Source: Chlamydiia bacterium | Lineage (GTDB): Bacteria; Chlamydiota; Chlamydiia; Chlamydiales; Simkaniaceae | DNA: 8,237 bases | Reading direction: 5' to 3' | NCBI GenBank assembly: GCA_020440405.1 | Contig: JAGROF010000110.1 | Location: forward strand, 1-8,237 | Shown: positions 1-5,683 of the stretch, piece after piece | Position numbering within the stretch: the stretch's first letter is position 1 | Layout: each line of letters opens with the position of its first letter | Notes under the pieces: model-generated | Databases searched by the model: none | What the model saw: the letters and a program-made list of their open reading frames with translations, nothing else | Told to the model about the DNA's origin: nothing | Translations under genes and position numbers: made by a program

Positions 1-536
1 TTATTATTGAAGCCGTTGACCCCAAAAAAGATGTCGATGGTTTTCACCCTCTCAACCTCGGCCGCTTGCTCCTAGGAGAAACCGAAGGATTTGTTGCCTG
101 CACTCCGCTTGGAATCATGACTCTCCTTGAAAAGAGTCACATTGACCCAACAGGAATGGAAGCCGTGATCATTGGACGGAGCAATATCGTGGGAAAACCC
201 CTTGCGGCTCTGCTTGTGCAAAAAGGGGCAGATGCCACAGTCACAATCGCCCATAGCCGCACGAAAAACCTCACACAAGTCTGCAAACGCGCAGACCTTT
301 TAATCGCCGCTATTGGAAAACCCCACTTTGTCACAGAAGAGATGGTAAAACCCGGCGCCATTGTTATTGACGTTGGAATTAACCGCACCGCTGAAGGAAT
401 CGTCGGCGACGTCGATTTCGAGCGGGTAAAAGACGTTGCTGGAGCGATCACTCCTGTACCAGGAGGCGTGGGACCTCTCACAATCGCGACCCTTTTAACC
501 AACACCTTTAAGAGTTATCAAGACACATGCGAATAG
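1..536 (+). CDS. folD: FolD, methylenetetrahydrofolate dehydrogenase / methenyltetrahydrofolate cyclohydrolase (3' part)
   Basis: The gene enters from the left edge, reading from position 3, and the last 177 residues are present out of about 285 in the family. The bifunctional cytosolic enzyme interconverts 5,10-methylene-THF and 10-formyl-THF using NAD(P), feeding purine, formyl-Met and thymidylate synthesis. Visible are the substrate-site motif [12 protein letters not shown] (nt 21-56), the ACTPLG segment (usually PCTPxG; here the first Pro is Ala), the Rossmann nucleotide-binding [11 protein letters not shown], then IDVGIN, GDVDF and the C-terminal [13 protein letters not shown] (usually PGGVGPMT). 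These signatures are unambiguous. The invariant catalytic Lys lies upstream of the window and cannot be checked. The last 10 bases overlap the start of apbE, so the genes are co-transcribed. The same neighbour order is recalled from C. trachomatis (CT078-CT077). Confidence 0.97.
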   Translation, partial: IIEAVDPKKDVDGFHPLNLGRLLLGETEGFVACTPLGIMTLLEKSHIDPTGMEAVIIGRSNIVGKPLAALLVQKGADATVTIAHSRTKNLTQVCKRADLLIAAIGKPHFVTEEMVKPGAIVIDVGINRTAEGIVGDVDFERVKDVAGAITPVPGGVGPLTIATLLTNTFKSYQDTCE

Positions 537-1357
537 TCAGCCTTTTCCTCCTTTTTTTTTGTTTCAGCTGCTCAAAAACATCTTTAACACACTTCAAAGG
601 AGTCGCACATACCCATCCCTACCACCTTCAGCTTGGGCATTCTCTTTCCCCAAAAGAAAAAAAAGAGATCAAAGCCATGCTCTCTGAAATTTTTGAAGAA
701 GTCGATACCCTCTATAACCACTGGAATCCTCACTCTATCCTCTCCACAGAGCCAAGCTCCCCCAAACTTTTGTCGATTCTCTTCCTTGCACACCACTATA
801 AAAAAGTAACCAAAGGACGTTTTGACCCTGGCTTGGGTGTGCAACTGAAGCTCTTTAAAACAGCCTCAAAACTTCCCAACGGCTATTATCCAAAGGTCTA
901 TGACCTTGATGGAATGCTTAAAGGTTATACCATCGATAAAATTCTCGATCGTTTAACACAAAAAGGGTATGCCCATATTTATATGGAATGGGGAGGAGAC
1001 ATCCGCGTAAAAGGACAGCACCCCAATGGAAGAAAGTGGCATATTTTGGTCGGCAAGCAGGTCATTGAGTTAGAAGAAGGAGCCCTTGCAACAAGTGGCT
1101 GCAAAGAGCAGGTTTGGAACATCGACAACACTTCTTACACTCACATTATGAACCCCTTAAAAGGGGAAATGCTGAAGGTAGAAAAAGGAATGGTCCATCA
1201 AGTGACCGTGCGCGCCCCTACCTGTGGTTTTGCAGACGCTTTAGCCACAGCAACAATGGCTTGCAGCTCTTTTGAAGACGCAAGCTCCTTTGCAGATGAA
1301 ATGAAAGAAGAATATAATGTCGACTTTTGGATTGAGTCATGGGATATCAAACACTAA
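527..1357 (+). CDS. apbE: ApbE-family FAD:protein FMN transferase, lipoprotein
   Basis: This 276-residue protein has a short hydrophobic signal (residues 3-14) ending in a lipobox-like FCFSC, so Cys15 is probably lipidated and the protein faces the periplasm. ApbE enzymes move FMN from FAD onto a Thr of partner proteins such as the NqrB/NqrC subunits of Na+-NQR, a complex chlamydiae possess; that partner is inferred. Family motifs occur in order: GRFDPG (97-102), [12 protein letters not shown] (126-137), [10 protein letters not shown] (154-163), ALATSGC (186-192), HIMNP (206-210) and ADALATA (236-242), where Asp237 and Thr241 fit the metal-binding D-x3-T. Differences: it is short for the family (usually about 320-350), the N-terminal MGT motif is barely recognisable, and HIMNP carries Asn where Asp is usual. 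The ATG at 527 lies inside the folD end (10-base overlap) without a clear Shine-Dalgarno, pointing to translational coupling. Confidence 0.9.
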   Translation: MRIVSLFLLFFCFSCSKTSLTHFKGVAHTHPYHLQLGHSLSPKEKKEIKAMLSEIFEEVDTLYNHWNPHSILSTEPSSPKLLSILFLAHHYKKVTKGRFDPGLGVQLKLFKTASKLPNGYYPKVYDLDGMLKGYTIDKILDRLTQKGYAHIYMEWGGDIRVKGQHPNGRKWHILVGKQVIELEEGALATSGCKEQVWNIDNTSYTHIMNPLKGEMLKVEKGMVHQVTVRAPTCGFADALATATMACSSFEDASSFADEMKEEYNVDFWIESWDIKH

Positions 1358-1944
1358 TCTTTGACCTGGGAAACGTTTTAGTCTCCTTTCATCAAGAGCA
1401 AATGTTCTCCCAAATTGCCACTTTAACAGGCCTTACCCCTGAAGTCGTTCGAGAAATCATGATCGATCAACGGATTGGCCATCAAGTCGAGCGGGGGCTC
1501 ATCACGCCCGAAGAGGTGCACCAAACCTTTCAAATCAAGACATCTCAGTCCTTCCCCATTTCTGAATTTCTCCAAGCTGCCTCCACCGTTTTTTCTCCCC
1601 GAAAAGAGATGGAAACCCTTGTCCAAACCCTTAAGCAAAAAAGGTATCAACTCATCCTTCTCTCCAATACTTCCGAGCCCCACTACACTTACGTAGCAAC
1701 CCACTATACCGTTCTCACCCATTTTGACCATATTGTCCTTTCCTATGAAGTCGGCTCACTCAAACCCGAAAAAGCGATCTTCGAGCACGCTTTAAGCCAA
1801 GGCAATGCCTCTCCCTCCCGCTCCTTCTTTATCGATGACATCTTGGAAAACGTCCATGGAGCTGAGCGCCTTGGGATCCGCGGCCACCACTTTACCTCCC
1901 TCCAAAACCTCATGCACGACCTGATTCAAACCGGCATTCTTTAA
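1339..1944 (+). CDS. HAD-superfamily phosphatase, YihX-like
   Basis: A 201-residue cytosolic hydrolase of the haloacid dehalogenase superfamily. All four motifs are visible: motif I FDLGNVL with nucleophile Asp9, motif II LLSNT (Ser109-Asn110-Thr111), motif III with Lys142 in LKPE, and motif IV FIDD (Asp166-Asp167). The DLGNV form of motif I, the QVERGLIT segment (49-56), SNTSEPHYTY and the FFIDD-ILENVHGAERLGI stretch match the pattern of E. coli YihX, an alpha-D-glucose-1-phosphate phosphatase, more than beta-phosphoglucomutases or Gph. A small helical cap between motifs I and II (about 15-90) fits subclass IA. The substrate cannot be assigned from sequence; a sugar phosphate is plausible. 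The start ATG overlaps the end of apbE by 19 bases with no alternative needed, so it belongs to the folD-apbE transcription unit. Confidence 0.9.
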   Translation: MGYQTLIFDLGNVLVSFHQEQMFSQIATLTGLTPEVVREIMIDQRIGHQVERGLITPEEVHQTFQIKTSQSFPISEFLQAASTVFSPRKEMETLVQTLKQKRYQLILLSNTSEPHYTYVATHYTVLTHFDHIVLSYEVGSLKPEKAIFEHALSQGNASPSRSFFIDDILENVHGAERLGIRGHHFTSLQNLMHDLIQTGIL

Positions 1945-1963
1945 GAAAGGTGTTGCCATAGGC

Positions 1964-1998
1964 TTGACTCGCTAACAGAAATCCTCTATTGGTAGGAT
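1964..1998 (+). promoter_or_regulatory. Possible weak promoter and small inverted repeat before the lipoprotein gene
   Basis: The gap between the HAD gene and the lipoprotein gene is 71 bases, the first real gap in this block. It holds TTGACT (1964-1969), a good -35 match, but 17 bases downstream is only TATTGG (1987-1992), a poor -10; TAGGAT (1993-1998) is a better -10 but too far away. A 5-bp inverted repeat ATCCT (1981-1985)/AGGAT (1994-1998) spans the same place and could be an operator or a small hairpin. The lipoprotein gene may have its own promoter or be read through from folD-apbE. Confidence 0.25.
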
Positions 1999-2005
1999 AT
2001 ACCCT

Positions 2006-2010
2006 GGAGG
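2006..2010 (+). promoter_or_regulatory. Shine-Dalgarno GGAGG deciding the lipoprotein start
   Basis: GGAGG lies 2 bases before an ATG at 2013 and 5 bases before the next in-frame ATG at 2016. The 5-base spacing is workable and the 2-base spacing is too tight, so 2016 is the preferred start. A more distant in-frame GTG/ATG further upstream (1989) has no such site and would add residues before the signal peptide. Confidence 0.7.
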
Positions 2011-2015
2011 TTATG

Positions 2016-2228
2016 ATGAAAAAGATTGTTTTTCTATTTTTAGGAACATTCCTACTTGCTGGTGGCCTTCTGGTGTCGTGTCAGAAAAAAGAGTGTCAGC
2101 CAGGACGAGGAAAGTGCAGCCCCTGTCAAATGGATCGCCCTCATCCTCAAACACAACCGCAACCACAAAAGCCACCGCCACCGCCACCACCAACATGCCA
2201 TCCTTGCAGTCCCTGCAAGAGATATTAA
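2016..2228 (+). CDS. Small cysteine/proline-rich lipoprotein (OmcA-like candidate)
   Basis: A 70-residue predicted lipoprotein. Residues 1-21 form a textbook signal (MKK, hydrophobic core 4-20) with lipobox LVSC, so Cys22 is the lipidated residue and the mature protein has 49 residues. The mature part holds seven cysteines (22, 27, 34, 37, 61, 64, 67): a CSPC pair at 34-37, a Pro/Gln-rich linker (42-51), seven consecutive prolines (53-59) and a terminal CHPCSPC (61-67). No enzyme domain is present. The layout, two Cys-Pro-Cys heads joined by a stiff polyproline rod, suggests a disulfide-forming envelope protein. It recalls the small cysteine-rich lipoprotein OmcA of Chlamydiaceae, which as I remember also contains a CSPC motif, but the match is short and low-complexity and homology is not proven. 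Metal binding is an alternative. The gene is followed directly by a strong terminator. Confidence 0.75.
   Translation: MKKIVFLFLGTFLLAGGLLVSCQKKECQPGRGKCSPCQMDRPHPQTQPQPQKPPPPPPPTCHPCSPCKRY
2172..2192 (+). repeat. CCACCG hexamer microsatellite encoding polyproline
   Basis: Alternating CCA and CCG codons (CCACCG, CCACCG, CCACCA, CCA) form an in-frame tandem repeat encoding the seven-proline run of the small lipoprotein. The unit is a multiple of three, so slippage would change rod length without breaking the frame. Confidence 0.7.
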
Positions 2229-2232
2229 TCAA

Positions 2233-2256
2233 AAAGGAGAGCATCCGCTCTCCTTT
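2233..2256. terminator. Bidirectional intrinsic terminator between convergent genes
   Basis: A perfect 10-bp stem, AAAGGAGAGC (2233-2242) and GCTCTCCTTT (2247-2256), encloses the loop ATCC. On the minus strand it runs into TTTTTGATT, a good U-tract; on the plus strand only TTT then AACT follows, so termination is likely stronger for the leftward transporter transcript. It starts 5 bases after the lipoprotein stop codon, and its right arm contains two bases of the transporter's TAA stop (2255-2257). Confidence 0.88.
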
Positions 2257-3553
2257 AACTAAAGTTTGATAATTTTAGCGAGTCTACTGAGTCACCACAC
2301 TTTTCATCCTGCAATGCTTCGCTTCGTGGATCCAGTTCATAGGCAACAGGAGTCATATTGGGAAGGGGCATGAATTCCGTTTGCTCCTTCAAAGGAACGA
2401 TAGGGCGTCTGATTGTGACATAGATTCCTACACAACCCAATAGCCCAAGAAGCGCTGCAAAGTAGAGAAATATCGCATGAATCCCCAATCTTTCTATAAC
2501 GATAGAAGAAGCAATTGGCCCCAATACGCAGCCTAATCCATATGCAATCAATAAAAGTGAAGTTGCTGTCACGATGTGGGAATTCTCGAGGTGATCACAA
2601 ACTTGAGTAATGCTTAATGGATACAGTGTAAATAAAAGTCCACCAGCTAAAAAGAACAAAATCAAAGTGTTAGCAATTGAAGCTCCTTGAATAATAAGAC
2701 CCAGTACTGAAAGAACTAGAGCGATCCCTACAACAAAAAGCAGAACTCTTTGCCTTTCAAAATAGTCAGAGAGTTTCCCAATAGGCCACTGCAAAAGGGC
2801 CCCTCCTGCAATTGTAATAGACATCAGGTTTTCACTGGGGATATTGATAGACACTGAGAAAATAGGGAAAAAGCTATAAAGTGCGCTTAAAATTAATCCA
2901 GAAACCAAACACCCTGATACTCCAAATGGAGAAGCTTTAATAATTTTAAAAAATTTCACTTTCTCATGCACAGAGGGAAGGGTAATCCGACTTGTTGACA
3001 AACCAACAGGAATGACACTGAGTGCAGTGAATAATGCTGAAATCATAAAAGGAAAAGACGTATGAATATCTATAATGAAGAGTAGCTGTTGGCTGACTGA
3101 TTGTGCAGCATAAAGGGAAATCATATAGAGTGATAGAATCACTCCTCGCGTTTTTACGGTGCTATTATGTAGCATCCAACTTTCTATAACAATATACAAA
3201 GCGGCTAGAGAGAGCCCAAATAGAAATCTCAAAACAGTCCATGCAATAAAATCCTGGTATAACCCTTGCATAAGCGTTGCGCTTGTTGCTAAGCTGCCAA
3301 AAACAGCTAAAGCTTGAATATGACCGATCCTTTTAATCAGCTTCTCCATCTGAAAGGCCCCCACAAACATCCCTAAATAAAAGGAAGAATGGATCCAACC
3401 GATCTCTTCTCTTGAGTAATGGGAGCTATCTAGAAATATGCTTAAAAAAGTCGTATAAAAAGCACTTCCAAAAATCATCAATATGACAGAGGAAAGGGGG
3501 GCTGAAAAACTGACAATGAGTTGAATCAGATTCGGTGAAGATTTATTACTCAT
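2255..3553 (-). CDS. MFS transporter, YcaD-like
   Basis: A 432-residue inner-membrane protein with about 12 hydrophobic segments between residues 10 and 380, the usual major-facilitator size. It resembles E. coli YcaD in several diagnostic places: GVSGCLVSGLILSALYSFFP (211-230), GGALLQWPIGKLSDYFER (250-267, the loop 8-9 motif A), FTLYPLSITQVCDH (308-321), and the first-half motif MEKLIKRIG (69-77) with VIESWMLHNST (122-132). The hydrophilic tail (about 384-432) contains a TPVAYELDPR segment and is probably cytoplasmic. Substrate and direction are not known even for YcaD. Its start shares ATGA with the stop of the upstream methyltransferase-ligase gene and has an AGGA site 7 bases ahead, so it is translationally coupled; the natural reading is that it moves the substrate or product of that enzyme. 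It ends in the shared terminator. GC is lower than in flanking genes. Confidence 0.9.
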   Translation of the reverse strand: MSNKSSPNLIQLIVSFSAPLSSVILMIFGSAFYTTFLSIFLDSSHYSREEIGWIHSSFYLGMFVGAFQMEKLIKRIGHIQALAVFGSLATSATLMQGLYQDFIAWTVLRFLFGLSLAALYIVIESWMLHNSTVKTRGVILSLYMISLYAAQSVSQQLLFIIDIHTSFPFMISALFTALSVIPVGLSTSRITLPSVHEKVKFFKIIKASPFGVSGCLVSGLILSALYSFFPIFSVSINIPSENLMSITIAGGALLQWPIGKLSDYFERQRVLLFVVGIALVLSVLGLIIQGASIANTLILFFLAGGLLFTLYPLSITQVCDHLENSHIVTATSLLLIAYGLGCVLGPIASSIVIERLGIHAIFLYFAALLGLLGCVGIYVTIRRPIVPLKEQTEFMPLPNMTPVAYELDPRSEALQDEKCGDSVDSLKLSNFS

Positions 3554-5457
3554 AACATTTCCTGAGGATATCTTTCGAGAGCGGCTTTCAAAACATTTTC
3601 TAATAAATTATGATAAGCTATTCCAGCAAATTGCGCCATTATGGCCATCTTTCCATCCCAACACCATCCTGGATTGGGGTTAACTTCAAGAAGTTTAGGT
3701 TGACCTTGGGCATTCATCCGAAAATCAAAGCGAGCATAATCACGACATTTTAATCTTTGGAAAAGACTGATTGAAGCATCGATAAGCGACCTCTCTATAC
3801 ATTCATCTAGTTGAGCCCTATGATACTGAATTTGTGTGCAGTAAGGGGAATCAAAAAGCCATTTCGACTCATAGCCTAGAATTTTGGGCAATTGAGGCGG
3901 TAGCTTCGAGTAGTCCACCTCAAGAACCGGAAGAGCTTCTAGAGACGTCCCATTTCCTATCAACCCAACACTAAACTCCCGTCCTTCAAGAAATTCTTGA
4001 ATCAGAACCGGAACCTCGGGCATCTTTCCCTTTAACTCATCAAAATACGTTACAAAATCTTCCGGAGAATACACCACTGCATTTTGAGTAATTCCAATAG
4101 AACTATCTCCATAAGCAGGTTTGATGATTGCAGGAAAAATACCAGGGATGGCTCCTGAATGGCTAAAAGGATCTATCCATATTTCACTAGGGGTGGGAAT
4201 ATCCATTCCCTGCGCAATTGCGCAAACAGTTGCCTTGTTATAACACACTGAAAGACACTCGGGACCCGCACCAGAGTATGGAATGTTTAACATTTCCATT
4301 AGTGCTGTTGGATGGAGTTCCATAAAGGGATCATTCTGCCATCCCTCATCACATAAGTTCATCACAAATTGAGGAGGGTTTTGGGAAAACTTTTTTACAA
4401 GGCTTTTATGATGATCAAAATAAGAAAACTTAAAACCATTTAACTGATCAAGAGCTTCTTTTAGGCGGTGGATTGTATCAAAATCTTCCGGATTGAACTG
4501 GCCATCCCTTTTTACAGCATCAGGAAGACGGGGGTCTCCCATTAATACAGTGCAATGAATTTTAGAACGAACACTAATCGCCTTAGGCTGTTTCTTCTTG
4601 GGTGCAGAAGCAGTAATCAGAATCCGATTCGCCATCATCCCAAGATCTTGATTACGTGTGGAGTTGCCTAAAAGGTTCTCTTGTTTTTTAATGTTTTCAA
4701 ATCCAGCTGCTATCAGTTGTGATTCTAGTTCTTGAAAAGTGTATAATCGTTCGGCATAGAATTGATCAGCAAGAACACCTTTTTCAGAGTGAATTACAAG
4801 CTCTCTTGAAATTAAACGAGACTGATCTGCAGCAAGATGCCTCTCTCGGCACACCATAAACTCTTCATCAATCCACTCCCAAGACCTTTTCTCAAAGTTT
4901 TCTTTCATCCAAAGACCGTCTGTCACATCTAAATACAGAAGCCCTTCTTCATGAAGCACACGATTTGCCTCTTTAAGAACTTGCAAATCTTCATGTTCCT
5001 TTTCGAAATACCCAAAAGAATTTCCCATGATCATAACACAGTCTATTGTTTGATCTCTGATACGGATTTTCCTTGCATCTCCTTCTGAAAACTTTATAGA
5101 ATGCCCAAGCTTCTGAGCTCTTCCTTTAGCGAGTCGGATCAAATATCTCGATCGGTCTATTCCAGAAATGAACTGATACCCTCTTTTGGCAAGTTCCAGA
5201 GAATGTCTCCCTTGCCCACAGCAGAGATCTAAGATCGTATCTGATGGCTCGACATGAGAAATACCCAGAAAGATGTCAATTTCCTTTGCTGTTGCTTCGT
5301 TGTTTTCTACGACATCTGCATCGGTTTTTAGATAAATAGAGTTGAATATTGATCTCCACCAATCAGAAGGTAAATGCTTTTCAAGGTCAGCTATGGGTCC
5401 CAAACACTTAACATTCAAATCTTTTCTTTGATGATCTTTTTTTTCTTTAACTTTCAT
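3550..5457 (-). CDS. Fusion of class I SAM methyltransferase and D-Ala-D-Ala-ligase-type ATP-grasp enzyme
   Basis: A 635-residue cytosolic two-domain enzyme. The N-terminal part (about 30-285) is a SAM methyltransferase: SAM-binding ILDLCCGQGRHSLELA (75-90), GIDRS with acidic Asp101, EGDAR (125-129), MGNSFGYF (144-151), RSWEWID (191-197), YAERLY (234-239) and DLGMMANRI (271-279). A basic, Pro-containing linker (285-298) leads to an ATP-grasp ligase (about 299-632): NLCDEG (367-372), AGPECLSVCYNK (397-408), IIKPAYGDSSIGI (444-456) for ATP, QEFLEGREFSV (487-497), R-x-D at 576-578 and LLEVNPNPG (589-597), whose Glu591 and Asn593 fit the Mg ligands. Such ligases activate a carboxylate as acyl phosphate and join it to an amine. 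The Ddl N-terminal G-G-x-S-x-E motif and the Ser after the PG loop are not seen, so the substrate is probably not two D-Ala. In Chlamydiaceae the true Ddl is fused to MurC. GGA lies 8 bases before the ATG. The natural substrates are unknown. Confidence 0.92.
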   Translation of the reverse strand: MKVKEKKDHQRKDLNVKCLGPIADLEKHLPSDWWRSIFNSIYLKTDADVVENNEATAKEIDIFLGISHVEPSDTILDLCCGQGRHSLELAKRGYQFISGIDRSRYLIRLAKGRAQKLGHSIKFSEGDARKIRIRDQTIDCVMIMGNSFGYFEKEHEDLQVLKEANRVLHEEGLLYLDVTDGLWMKENFEKRSWEWIDEEFMVCRERHLAADQSRLISRELVIHSEKGVLADQFYAERLYTFQELESQLIAAGFENIKKQENLLGNSTRNQDLGMMANRILITASAPKKKQPKAISVRSKIHCTVLMGDPRLPDAVKRDGQFNPEDFDTIHRLKEALDQLNGFKFSYFDHHKSLVKKFSQNPPQFVMNLCDEGWQNDPFMELHPTALMEMLNIPYSGAGPECLSVCYNKATVCAIAQGMDIPTPSEIWIDPFSHSGAIPGIFPAIIKPAYGDSSIGITQNAVVYSPEDFVTYFDELKGKMPEVPVLIQEFLEGREFSVGLIGNGTSLEALPVLEVDYSKLPPQLPKILGYESKWLFDSPYCTQIQYHRAQLDECIERSLIDASISLFQRLKCRDYARFDFRMNAQGQPKLLEVNPNPGWCWDGKMAIMAQFAGIAYHNLLENVLKAALERYPQEML

Positions 5458-5683
5458 TGCTTTTCCATTTAGAATTTAAAAGTCACAATCTACCTAGCCT
5501 CATGTTCAGAGAAGAGAGGTTGTCTGAGTATTTGGGCTTTAGAGAATGTCTTTCACAAACACTCTCTTAGAGGGAGGAGATCCCCCAGGTCCAGAGACTT
5601 AGATAACGCCTCTAACTGAAGAGAATATTCTTAGGCAATTCTCTGATTTCTGCAAGCATTATTTACAGAACAAAAAACTTTGT
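5458..5683. other. Structured non-coding stretch between two leftward genes
   Basis: This 226-base stretch has no convincing gene: all frames carry stops, the longest open pieces being a few tens of codons. It is crowded with CTCT/AGAG and CTTAG elements. An imperfect 11-bp stem (5541-5551 with 5557-5567, two mismatches, 5-base loop) and a 10-base palindrome AGAATATTCT (5622-5631) stand out. No good promoter for the downstream fusion gene could be placed; TAGATT and TTAAAT are possible -10 boxes without matching -35 boxes. No U-tract terminator is visible for the upstream gene, so this may be the untranslated leader or spacer of one leftward transcript, or a decayed repeat. Confidence 0.45.

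Noticed and set aside
137..505. Minus-strand open frame of 122 codons
   Set aside because: It lies opposite folD, whose family motifs are unmistakable; the antisense translation has no recognisable domain.
1423..1731. Minus-strand open frame of 102 codons
   Set aside because: It is the shadow of the HAD phosphatase gene and has no supporting start site or motif.
2011..2244. Minus-strand frame opposite the small lipoprotein
   Set aside because: The lipoprotein frame has a strong Shine-Dalgarno and a signal peptide with lipobox; the antisense frame yields Val/Ala runs from the same repeat and runs into the terminator.
3550..5457. Calling the fusion gene ddl (cell-wall D-Ala-D-Ala ligase)
   Set aside because: The ligase half lacks the Ddl D-Ala-binding motifs and carries a methyltransferase; the chlamydial Ddl is known as a MurC fusion.
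2255..5457. Mobile element carrying the cassette
   Set aside because: No transposase, integrase, terminal inverted repeat or tRNA end was seen at either border; only base composition hints at transfer.
5622..5631. Palindrome AGAATATTCT as an operator
   Set aside because: It is only 10 bases, A-T rich, and sits far from a recognisable promoter, so chance occurrence is likely.
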